From Phycisphaerae bacterium (GTDB taxonomy: Bacteria; Planctomycetota; Phycisphaerae; Phycisphaerales; SM1A02): a DNA stretch of 38,306 nucleotides. Below, piece after piece: positions 16,155-23,781 of this stretch. The stretch lies in assembly GCA_002711415.1 (NCBI GenBank), contig PARI01000017.1:1-38306 (forward strand). The letters are read 5' to 3'. Every line of letters starts with the position of its first letter. Within the stretch, counting starts at the first letter, position 1. The notes below the pieces were generated by a model. That model did not search any database. It was not told the origin of the DNA and saw nothing but the letters and a program-made list of their open reading frames with translations. A program made the position numbers and the translations under genes.

Positions 16155-17798
16155 ATGAAAAATCGCCACGAAAACCAAGGTCATCGAGCAGGCAAGTCCG
16201 CAACCGTCATGATCGGCATCATCGCCGGCGTGGTCATCCTGCTGGTTCTCCTCGTGGTCAGACCATGGGGTGGTGGAGCCATCGGCAATGACGGCAGCGA
16301 CATCCATAATGCCGAGGTCGGCGACTTCAACATGATCATCCCGCTGTCCGGCGAGCTGGACACGGCCCAGAAGACCGAGATCAGGAACCAGCTCGAGTCC
16401 AATGCGATCATCACCTCGATCGTCGACGAGGGTTCGTACGTCAACGAGGGAGACACCTTGTTCACCCTGTCCGACGACGCCCTCAAGGACCGCATCAAGG
16501 ATGCCGAGACCAAGGTCACCGACAACGAGAACAACGTCGTCGCCGCCGAGTCGAACCTCAAGATCCGGCAGAGCACCAGGGACACCGACCTGGACAAGGC
16601 CGATCTCTCGATTCACCTGGCGGAACTGGCCTTGAAGGCGTGGGAAGAGGGGGAGGATGTCTCCCAGGAACTCACCCTGATGGTCAACCTCGAGACGGCC
16701 CAGAAGAACGAGGCCAGGCTTGTTCGCAAGTATGAGGAGTCCGTCAAGCTCGAGGAGAAGAACTACATCAGTCGGGATGAGCTGGAACGGGACGAGATCG
16801 CCATGATCGAGGCCCAGACCAGGGTCAAGCTCGCTGAAAAGGCCATCGAGGTCTATCAGAAGTACGATCGGGTCCAGAATCGACAGGTGAAGGTGTCCGA
16901 CGTCGAGCAGGCCAAGGCCGAACGTGAGCGGATCGCCGAGCGGCATGAGAGTGAACTCAATCGCCTTGACGCCGATCTGGAAAGCCGACGGAAGAACACG
17001 GAACGGGCCCGGGAGAGACTGCAGAAGCTCCAGGAGCAGCTGACCTACTGCAGGACGATCGCACCGACCGAAGGTCTCGTCGTGTATGCCTCGAGCCTCA
17101 GTGAGTCCCGCCGCAATGACGATCCTCCACCACAGATCGGCACCACGCTGCGCGAGAACGAGCTGGTGATCATCCTGCCGGACACCTCGACCATGGTCGC
17201 GAACCTGAAGGTCTCCGAGGCCCTCAGTGGCCTGATCGAGAAGGGTCAGCCGGTGACCGTCTACTCCGAGGCCCTGCCGGATGTCCCGATCGCCGGCGAG
17301 GTCCAGAGCGTCAGCGTCCTCGCCGAGAGTGGTGGATGGCGGGATCCGTACCGCCGGGACTACACCGTCCGAGTCAAGATGTTCCCTGAGGAAGGTCTTC
17401 CCCTGAAGCCGTCGATGCGATGTCGAGCGGAGATCCTGCTCGGTCAGGTCGAGCAGTCGCTGCACGTTCCGATCCAGGCGATCTTCAGGGAGGGTCCCGT
17501 CGCGTTCGTGTACGTGCCGGATGGATCCGGGTACGCCCAGCAGGAGGTGCAGGTCGGTCGATCCAGCGAGTTCGAGATCGAGATCACCTCCGGCCTGGAA
17601 GAGGGTGACCGGGTACTGCTTCGCGAACCCGGGCCCGAGGAGATCGTCTCGAAGATCCAGATCAAGCCCCAGTCACCGGGACAGGACAAGCCCGGGTGGA
17701 CTCAGGGGGGCAAGGTGAACAAGCCAGCCAGCAGCCCGAACAAGGGCGGCGAGATGGTCAAGAAGCCTGAACAGGCAGGATCCTCAGAGGGGTCCTGA
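16155..17798 (+). CDS. HlyD-family membrane fusion protein
   Basis: 547 residues. One transmembrane helix (about 17-36), the first half of a lipoyl-like domain (ITSIVDEGSYVNEGDTLFTL), a long coiled coil (about 108-300, rich in E/K/R), the second lipoyl half (CRTIAPTEGLVVYASSL), then beta-barrel and membrane-proximal domains (VTVYSEALPDVPIAGEVQSV; LHVPIQAIFREGPVAFVYV). A Pro/Lys/Gly-rich tail follows. Such adaptors link an inner-membrane transporter to a TolC-type channel. Start ATG 16155 fits the TAAAAT promoter; an upstream ATG (16038) would precede it. No transporter gene is in the window; the next gene is a sigma factor after 97 bases. Confidence 0.87.
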   Translation: MKNRHENQGHRAGKSATVMIGIIAGVVILLVLLVVRPWGGGAIGNDGSDIHNAEVGDFNMIIPLSGELDTAQKTEIRNQLESNAIITSIVDEGSYVNEGDTLFTLSDDALKDRIKDAETKVTDNENNVVAAESNLKIRQSTRDTDLDKADLSIHLAELALKAWEEGEDVSQELTLMVNLETAQKNEARLVRKYEESVKLEEKNYISRDELERDEIAMIEAQTRVKLAEKAIEVYQKYDRVQNRQVKVSDVEQAKAERERIAERHESELNRLDADLESRRKNTERARERLQKLQEQLTYCRTIAPTEGLVVYASSLSESRRNDDPPPQIGTTLRENELVIILPDTSTMVANLKVSEALSGLIEKGQPVTVYSEALPDVPIAGEVQSVSVLAESGGWRDPYRRDYTVRVKMFPEEGLPLKPSMRCRAEILLGQVEQSLHVPIQAIFREGPVAFVYVPDGSGYAQQEVQVGRSSEFEIEITSGLEEGDRVLLREPGPEEIVSKIQIKPQSPGQDKPGWTQGGKVNKPASSPNKGGEMVKKPEQAGSSEGS

Positions 17799-17869
17799 AC
17801 CCGCACCGACGGACCCCGGAGACCCTCCCGTCGAGCACAGGAACACCAAGAAGAAAAATCCCCAGAATT

Positions 17870-17890
17870 CCGGAGACGAATCGTCTCCGG
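17870..17890. promoter_or_regulatory. 21-bp palindrome over the sigma-factor ribosome binding site
   Basis: CCGGAGACGA (17870-17879), one central A, and TCGTCTCCGG (17881-17890) form a perfect inverted repeat. Its right arm overlaps the GGAGG (17889-17893) before the sigma-factor ATG at 17896. As RNA it would fold with a small loop and hide the ribosome binding site; as DNA it is a plausible operator. It could also weakly terminate HlyD transcription. Confidence 0.6.
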
Positions 17891-17895
17891 AGGCC

Positions 17896-18471
17896 ATGGG
17901 TGAATTGGTGAGAGACACAGAGTCCTCCAATCACGACTGCAGCGACATCGCTGCCGTGGAGCGTGGTGAACAGGAAGCGTTCAGCAGGCTCTATGACCGC
18001 CACGCACCCGTCGTGCTGGCGATCTGTCGCGGAAGGATCGGATCACTCGCCGAGGGCGAGGACGCCCTCCAGGAGACCTTCATCCGTGCATTCGATCTTC
18101 TTGGAAAACTCGATTCCTGCCGGAAGTTCAGGCCGTGGCTCTACGGGATCGCGAAGAACGTCTGCCTGGAGGCGATTCGATCGCGACGGCGTCGGACCAT
18201 GCACGAGGGCGAATCGATGATCAGTACGAAGCCCCAGCATCACGGATCGGGCCACGCGGTCCAGCAGCAGGAGGAACTCGACCGGCTCAGCCAGGCGCTC
18301 CTGAAGCTCCCAGAGGACCAGAGGCTCGCCATCCACCTCTACTACATGGAGGACAACCATGTCGAGGTGGCCAGGCAGGTGATCGGGGTCTCCAGAAGCA
18401 ACTTCTACAAGCTGCTCGCACGGGCCCGGGAATCGCTGCAGGAATACATGAATGAAGGAACAGGCCGATGA
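17896..18471 (+). CDS. ECF-type RNA polymerase sigma factor
   Basis: 191 residues. Region 2 spans about 25-95 (AFSRLYDRHAPVVL, EDALQETFIRAFDLL, FRPWLYGIAKN) and binds core polymerase and the -10 element. A His/Gln-rich linker leads to region 4 (about 125-185, LPEDQRLAIHLYYMED, then a helix-turn-helix ARQVIGVSRSNFYKLLARAR). The DNA-recognition helix is SRSNFYKLL. Its stop overlaps the ATG of the next gene, whose N-terminus looks like an anti-sigma domain, so this is a sigma/anti-sigma pair. GGAGG is only two bases from ATG 17896 and lies in a palindrome; in-frame TTG 17905 or GTG 17908 would have better spacing. Confidence 0.92.
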   Translation: MGELVRDTESSNHDCSDIAAVERGEQEAFSRLYDRHAPVVLAICRGRIGSLAEGEDALQETFIRAFDLLGKLDSCRKFRPWLYGIAKNVCLEAIRSRRRRTMHEGESMISTKPQHHGSGHAVQQQEELDRLSQALLKLPEDQRLAIHLYYMEDNHVEVARQVIGVSRSNFYKLLARARESLQEYMNEGTGR

Positions 18472-21400
18472 CTCCCGACGATCATGATCGAAACGACGGA
18501 ACGCCACCCCGTGACAAGCTGGACTCCCTGCTCCGGGAATGGCACCAGACCAACAGGACGGACGCAACTCGTGGACGGGACGAACTGATGAACCGGATCC
18601 AGCAGCGATCCGGGCAAGCACACCCCCACACCCCCGCCGAGGCGCCGCGTGCCGGCGTCATCGCCACGATACGGAGCTACATCATGAACCCCTACCTCTC
18701 CACGGCAGCAAGCATGCTTCTCGCACTGATGATCGGAACCTTCCTCCTGGTTCCCAATCCGATGCCGGCGGTGGCCCAGTCGGACATCATCATGGTTCCC
18801 GACGGTGGAAGGCTCGATGCCTTTGATGGTGATGGAACGCTCGTGGGCCCGTGCCCACTGGAACACACCAATGTCGTTGCGGACATCTCGGGCCCCTTCA
18901 CGAGGGTGACCCTGAAGCAGCGATACGACAACCCGTACAAGCACAAGATCGAGGCCGTCTACACGTTCCCGATGAGTCATCGATCCGCGGTCGATCGGAT
19001 GACGATGACGGTCATCACCCCGGAGGGTGAACGACTGGTGATCGGAGAGGTGCTCGAGCGGAACGAGGCGCGCCGCATCTACGAGGAGGCCCGGGAGGCC
19101 GGGTACGTCGCAAGCCTGCTCGAACAGGAGCGACCCAACATCTTCACCCAGTCGGTGGCCAACATCGAACCCGGAAACAAGGTGGTCATCGAGATCTCCT
19201 ACATCGAGACGCTGGCCTCCAGGGACGGGGTCTACACGTTCGACTTCCCGATGGTCGTGGGCCCCAGGTACATCCCCGGTTACCCGACCGGAGGCAGCAA
19301 CGTCGAGCCCCCCATGGGATGCCGTCCTCGTGATGGCGTGATCCTCCTTGGACCCGCTGAGTTCACCGTCGAGGGTGGCGAGCGGGGAACAGCCGGCATC
19401 GTCGGTGAAGCCATCGGTTCAGCCATGCCGGTTTCACTGGGTGCGGACATGCCATTCGAGCCGGGCGACGATGCGACCCGGTTCCAGGCACGGTATGCCG
19501 ACGGATCCATCGAGAAGGGATGCATCGACAACCAGGCGGGAATCGGTTTCATCAACAACAGGTACTTCTGCTTCGAACCGGTCGCCCCGGGTGCGCCGTT
19601 CGCACAGGCAACCGACCAGGTTCCCGATGCCGCGAAGATCACGCCGATGCCGGTCCGACCCTCCCAGCGAGCCGGGCACGACATCTCCGTGACCGTCAAC
19701 ATCGACACCGGGGGGCCCGCATTCAAGGACATCCGCTCCAAGCTGCATGCGATCGAGGTCCAGGACGAGGGCACCGGCAGGAGAACGATCCAGCTCAAGG
19801 ACATGAACTCGATTCCCAACCGAGACTTCGTCCTCGAGTTCTCGACCGCCGATGATACGATCCAGGAATCGATCCTGACCCACGTCGATCATCGCGAGGG
19901 CATCACCAACGGTGGATACGTGTCGCTGATCCTCTCGCCACCGGCCCGGACCGACTCGATGGTCATCCAGCCGAGGGAACTCGTGTTCGTGCTGGACACG
20001 TCCGGATCGATGAGCGGATTCCCGATCCAGAAGGCCAAGGAGGTGATCGGCAAGGCCATTGACGGGATGCGCCCCGATGACACGTTCAACGTCATCACGT
20101 TCGCGGGCAACACGCACGTGCTCTGGCCTGATCCCGTACCGGCCACCGCCGAGAACCGCCAGAAGGCTCAGCAGTTCATCAGCAGTCGCCAGGGTGGCGG
20201 CGGAACCGAGATGATGCAGGCGATCCGGACGGCGCTGATCCAGGGACAGGATGCCGGTCTTCTCAGCCCCGACGACCTGGCCAACCTTCCGGCCGACGGT
20301 CGCCAGGTCCGGGTCATCGCCCCGTACTCGAACATCCTGGCCTCAGGCGACGGGTTCAACCTGCAACTGGACAATGGATCATCCATCCCGATGTCCCTCG
20401 GCGTCGTTCTTCCGACGATTCTTCAGCCGGAGGGCGTGAGCCTCGAGCTCAAGGGTGCGTGGAAGATCGTTGATGGGAATCGAGTCCTTGATGTGACCAC
20501 CGCCGGGTTCGCTGATGGGGACGAGAACGATTCGATGCGGATCGTGATGTTCCTGACGGACGGGTATGTCGGCAACGACCAGGCCATCATCCAGGCGGTC
20601 AGGGACAACGCCCACTCGACGCGCGTGTTCAGCTTCGGCATCGGTGAAAGCACGAACCGGTACCTTCTTGAAAACATGGCTCGCGAGGGTCGCGGCGAGG
20701 TCGAGTACGTGCTGCTCAACGAGAACGGGGACGAGGCCGTTGATCGATTCGTCAAGCGAATCGCCACCCCCGTGCTGACCGACATCACCCTTGAGTTCTC
20801 CGATGGACTCAAGGTGGATCAGATCGTCCCCGGCTCCGGAAGGATCCCCGATCTCTATGACGAGAAACCTCTGATCATCCATGCTCGATACGACACGCCT
20901 GGAAGTGGTCAGCTCGTGATCCGAGGTCGTACCGGTACCGGTCCCTACGAGCGAGCGATCGACCTGATCCTGCCAGAGATCCAGCCGGAGAACGACGTCA
21001 TCGAGACGCTGTGGGCCAGGGGTCGTGTGGACCAGGTCCTTCTTCCTCACCTCGAAGCCGTCCAAGGTGGGGTTCTTGGAGCCCAGGTGCGACAGGAAGT
21101 CGTGGATCTCGGGGTCGGGTTCCAGCTCATGACTCCGTACACGAGCTTCGTAGCGGTCGAGAAGAGCAGGATCACCATCGACGGCAAGCCCGTGCTGGTG
21201 CACGTTCCGATCGAGTTGCCTGCGGGAACCTCATGGGAAGGGTTCTTCGGCAAGGATGGAACACCGGAGAACGTGCTGCAGGCACAGGTCCAGTTGATGG
21301 GTCAGACGCGGGCGATCAAGCTCGCCGAGAACAAGGTCCGCCAGCACGAAGATGGTGACGTCGATTCCCTGATTCGGATCATCGACCGCGAATTCGGCGA

Positions 21401-22670
21401 GGGGACCAGCGCCCCGATCCACGCCGCGATCAAGATCCGCGAACAGGAGATCCAGAAGCTCCTCGAGGCCGACCGTCAGGAGGGAGCCACGCTGGATCAC
21501 CGTATCGGTGGAACTGGTTCAGCCGTTGTGGAATCCCTTGGCACCCCTGTCCAACCAAGCCAGTCGTATGCCAGTGCGACGACCAACACGCGCTACTTCA
21601 TGCAGCCTGGACAAGGAGGTTCCTACGGAAGCTCCAGGAGCCAGGGGAGCCGGACTCGTGGCCGCACCATCGCTGGTGGCGGTGCCGGCGGGCGCCTGGG
21701 ATTCAAGGGCAAGGGGATGCCGTCTGCACCGGCAAGCGCAGCCGCGCCTCCACCCCCACCCACGGCTCCTGTTGCAGACATGCAGGTGGATTCGGCGGAC
21801 ACCGTCAAGGACGCCGGTACGGAGAAGCCCGAGACACTGGTCGAGTACCCGCTGTCGGCCCGACTGATCATGTGCACGATCGAGCCGGACGCCTGGGAAA
21901 GCCGTGGTGGCAACCTTCTCCGGATGCAAATCGCGCCAGATGGTGGGATCGTCGTAGTCGACCTCGCTGGAACCGATCGATCGAGAAGTCTTGCCGAAGC
22001 TGCAGACGGTCTTGCCAAGACCCTTGATGGATACACCATCCATCACGATCCGGATGATCCGGTTCAGAACGTGTTCCGGTTCCGGTACAGGATCGATGGT
22101 GACGACATCCGCTACACCAGTGGATACGACATCAGCGAGATGCTTCCATCCGTCGCGGTCGCCGAACGCGAGGACATCGAGGAACACTGTCGACAGACGA
22201 TCATCGATTCGGTCTTCGACCAGCCGGGCCAGGTGGACCGGGAGAAGATCTCGTTCTGCTTCTTCGGCCGCATCCTGGTCGTCTCGACCAACGACCCCGG
22301 CGTCCAGTCCCGGGTCGACCGGGCCGTCGGTGATCTCCTGGGTCACGAGCACGATCCGGTCAGGGTCGACGGGAAGTACTCGGACACGCAGTTGTCCACG
22401 ATCGCGAGAACTCTCACGCCTGAACTGCTGGCCCTGTGCGTCGGATCGATCGACGCCGATGCGCCGGAGAAGATCAGTGTGACGGTTCGTGTCTCGAAGG
22501 TCGATTCACCGGTGGCCGACAGGCTCGGCAAGGCCGGACTGTCGATCTCCGGTCGGTCCGAGGTTTCAAGGCTGGTAATGGGAACGATCGAGTCGACGAA
22601 GCTGATCGACCTGTCCCTGGTCGAGGGCGTGCGTCGAATCGAACCAGCCAGGATCTCCAACACCGATTGA
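18468..22670 (+). CDS. Membrane-anchored anti-sigma / VIT / vWA fusion protein
   Basis: 1400 residues, overlapping the sigma-factor stop (ATGA). Residues 1-60 are charged and cytoplasmic (DKLDSLLREWHQTNR), a likely anti-sigma head without a zinc motif. A membrane helix lies at about 78-98. A VIT domain follows at about 123-252 (VTLKQRYDNPYKHKIEAVYT, ERPNIFTQSVANIEPG). A vWA domain carries the MIDAS motif DTSGS (510-514) and FLTDGYVGND, but its two halves are separated by an extra segment of about 100 residues (about 590-689). After a YTSFVAVE block typical of VIT/vWA proteins come a Gly/Arg-rich linker and a Pro run (about 1050-1100), then C-terminal repeats (CTIEPDAWESRGGN; GRILVVSTNDPGVQSRVDRA). 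Function is likely to sense the envelope and hold the sigma factor; the ligand is unknown. Confidence 0.85.
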   Translation: MTPDDHDRNDGTPPRDKLDSLLREWHQTNRTDATRGRDELMNRIQQRSGQAHPHTPAEAPRAGVIATIRSYIMNPYLSTAASMLLALMIGTFLLVPNPMPAVAQSDIIMVPDGGRLDAFDGDGTLVGPCPLEHTNVVADISGPFTRVTLKQRYDNPYKHKIEAVYTFPMSHRSAVDRMTMTVITPEGERLVIGEVLERNEARRIYEEAREAGYVASLLEQERPNIFTQSVANIEPGNKVVIEISYIETLASRDGVYTFDFPMVVGPRYIPGYPTGGSNVEPPMGCRPRDGVILLGPAEFTVEGGERGTAGIVGEAIGSAMPVSLGADMPFEPGDDATRFQARYADGSIEKGCIDNQAGIGFINNRYFCFEPVAPGAPFAQATDQVPDAAKITPMPVRPSQRAGHDISVTVNIDTGGPAFKDIRSKLHAIEVQDEGTGRRTIQLKDMNSIPNRDFVLEFSTADDTIQESILTHVDHREGITNGGYVSLILSPPARTDSMVIQPRELVFVLDTSGSMSGFPIQKAKEVIGKAIDGMRPDDTFNVITFAGNTHVLWPDPVPATAENRQKAQQFISSRQGGGGTEMMQAIRTALIQGQDAGLLSPDDLANLPADGRQVRVIAPYSNILASGDGFNLQLDNGSSIPMSLGVVLPTILQPEGVSLELKGAWKIVDGNRVLDVTTAGFADGDENDSMRIVMFLTDGYVGNDQAIIQAVRDNAHSTRVFSFGIGESTNRYLLENMAREGRGEVEYVLLNENGDEAVDRFVKRIATPVLTDITLEFSDGLKVDQIVPGSGRIPDLYDEKPLIIHARYDTPGSGQLVIRGRTGTGPYERAIDLILPEIQPENDVIETLWARGRVDQVLLPHLEAVQGGVLGAQVRQEVVDLGVGFQLMTPYTSFVAVEKSRITIDGKPVLVHVPIELPAGTSWEGFFGKDGTPENVLQAQVQLMGQTRAIKLAENKVRQHEDGDVDSLIRIIDREFGEGTSAPIHAAIKIREQEIQKLLEADRQEGATLDHRIGGTGSAVVESLGTPVQPSQSYASATTNTRYFMQPGQGGSYGSSRSQGSRTRGRTIAGGGAGGRLGFKGKGMPSAPASAAAPPPPPTAPVADMQVDSADTVKDAGTEKPETLVEYPLSARLIMCTIEPDAWESRGGNLLRMQIAPDGGIVVVDLAGTDRSRSLAEAADGLAKTLDGYTIHHDPDDPVQNVFRFRYRIDGDDIRYTSGYDISEMLPSVAVAEREDIEEHCRQTIIDSVFDQPGQVDREKISFCFFGRILVVSTNDPGVQSRVDRAVGDLLGHEHDPVRVDGKYSDTQLSTIARTLTPELLALCVGSIDADAPEKISVTVRVSKVDSPVADRLGKAGLSISGRSEVSRLVMGTIESTKLIDLSLVEGVRRIEPARISNTD

Positions 22671-22679
22671 AGCGGGGCC

Positions 22680-23714
22680 TTACCTCCCGGTGGACCCATC
22701 TGGGCGTGGGTTCACCGGGCCCCCTTCAAGAAGGCCGCCGTACAGGGGTCCCTTGGCGCGGGTGAAGATCAGCAGCAGCAGCATCCCAACGAGGATCATC
22801 AGGATGCTCAGGAGTTCGGGCATCTCGACGGGTCCGATCATGAACACGTCATCGATCCGGCCACGGTACTGCTCGGTCAGGATCCTCAGGACTCCGTAGG
22901 CCATGAGGAACCATGCGGAGATCACCCCGGCCCTCCTGGGCTTGAGCCATGCGATCGCCAGGACCGCCCACAGGATGATTCCGTCGCTGATGAACTGGAA
23001 GACCTGTGATGGGTAGTGCGCCGTGAGCATGGGTGACAGGGCATCGACGACATCCTGCCTTCCGGAGTACGCGGCGACATAGAGGCTCTGTGGAAACTCC
23101 ATCGACGGATCGACCATCATTCGCAGTGGTTCCAGGCGTGATGGATCGGCGTACGCCGGATCAAGTACCTCGTCGGGATACTTCACGCTCCACCAGGGTG
23201 GATTCGCCTGCATCGATTCGGGAAGTGGTTCCCCCCGGTGCTCGGCATTGACCAGGTTGGCCATTCGTCCCAGGCCCAGACCGGGCGGTGCGACGAAGGC
23301 GACGATGTCCAGGACGTGCATCGGGGGAATCGAGCGACGGATCGCGAAGATCGTACACGCGATGATCACGCCGAGGATGCCTCCATGGCTGGCCATCCCG
23401 CCACGGTGGATTTCAAGGACCCCCCAGAACGGGATCTCCGAGGTGAATTTCCAGAGGAGCGATGGTTCGTAGAAGAGCACGTGGCCGAGACGGCCACCCA
23501 CGAGCACGCCGACGATCGACCAGGTCATCAGGTCACCGACCATGGACCTGGTGAGCAGAAACCTCCCGGTCGACGCCATCTTCCTCATGACGATCCACGC
23601 GATCACGAACCCCGCCATGTAGGCCAACCCGTACCAGCGCAGGCCGAAGGTGTCCGTCAGCTGGATGGCGAACGGATCGATGGTGTGCACATAGCTTTCG
23701 GCGATGAGATTCAT
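22680..23714 (-). CDS. lgt: Prolipoprotein diacylglyceryl transferase
   Basis: A 344-residue multi-pass membrane enzyme that moves diacylglyceryl from phosphatidylglycerol to the lipobox cysteine of prolipoproteins. Visible signatures are LRWYGLAYMAGF, GGRLGHVLFYEP, the HRGGMASHGG motif with essential His110, and GRMANLVNAEHRGEP (family GRxGNxxNxE; Arg150, Asn153). About 68 residues lie between GEP and HYPSQVFQF, where most Lgt proteins have a few dozen, so the periplasmic arm is enlarged; total length exceeds the usual 260-300. There is no clear ribosome binding site, and a strong hairpin sits eight bases upstream of the ATG. The stop is nine bases from that of the converging VIT/vWA gene. 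Confidence 0.93.
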   Translation of the reverse strand: MNLIAESYVHTIDPFAIQLTDTFGLRWYGLAYMAGFVIAWIVMRKMASTGRFLLTRSMVGDLMTWSIVGVLVGGRLGHVLFYEPSLLWKFTSEIPFWGVLEIHRGGMASHGGILGVIIACTIFAIRRSIPPMHVLDIVAFVAPPGLGLGRMANLVNAEHRGEPLPESMQANPPWWSVKYPDEVLDPAYADPSRLEPLRMMVDPSMEFPQSLYVAAYSGRQDVVDALSPMLTAHYPSQVFQFISDGIILWAVLAIAWLKPRRAGVISAWFLMAYGVLRILTEQYRGRIDDVFMIGPVEMPELLSILMILVGMLLLLIFTRAKGPLYGGLLEGGPVNPRPDGSTGR

Positions 23715-23722
23715 TGAGACAG

Positions 23723-23747
23723 CGGCAGGATATCAGGGATCCTGCCG
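23723..23747 (-). promoter_or_regulatory. Hairpin between the protease gene and lgt
   Basis: CGGCAGGAT (23723-23731) pairs perfectly with ATCCTGCCG (23739-23747) around a 7-base loop. In the - direction it is followed by CTGTCTCA and then the lgt ATG, with no T tract, so it is a poor terminator and a possible leader structure for lgt. A -10-like GATATCCT is embedded in it. Confidence 0.5.
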
Positions 23748-23781
23748 CCGGTCGGTTCTTGGGTTGCCTGGTCGAGCCTGG

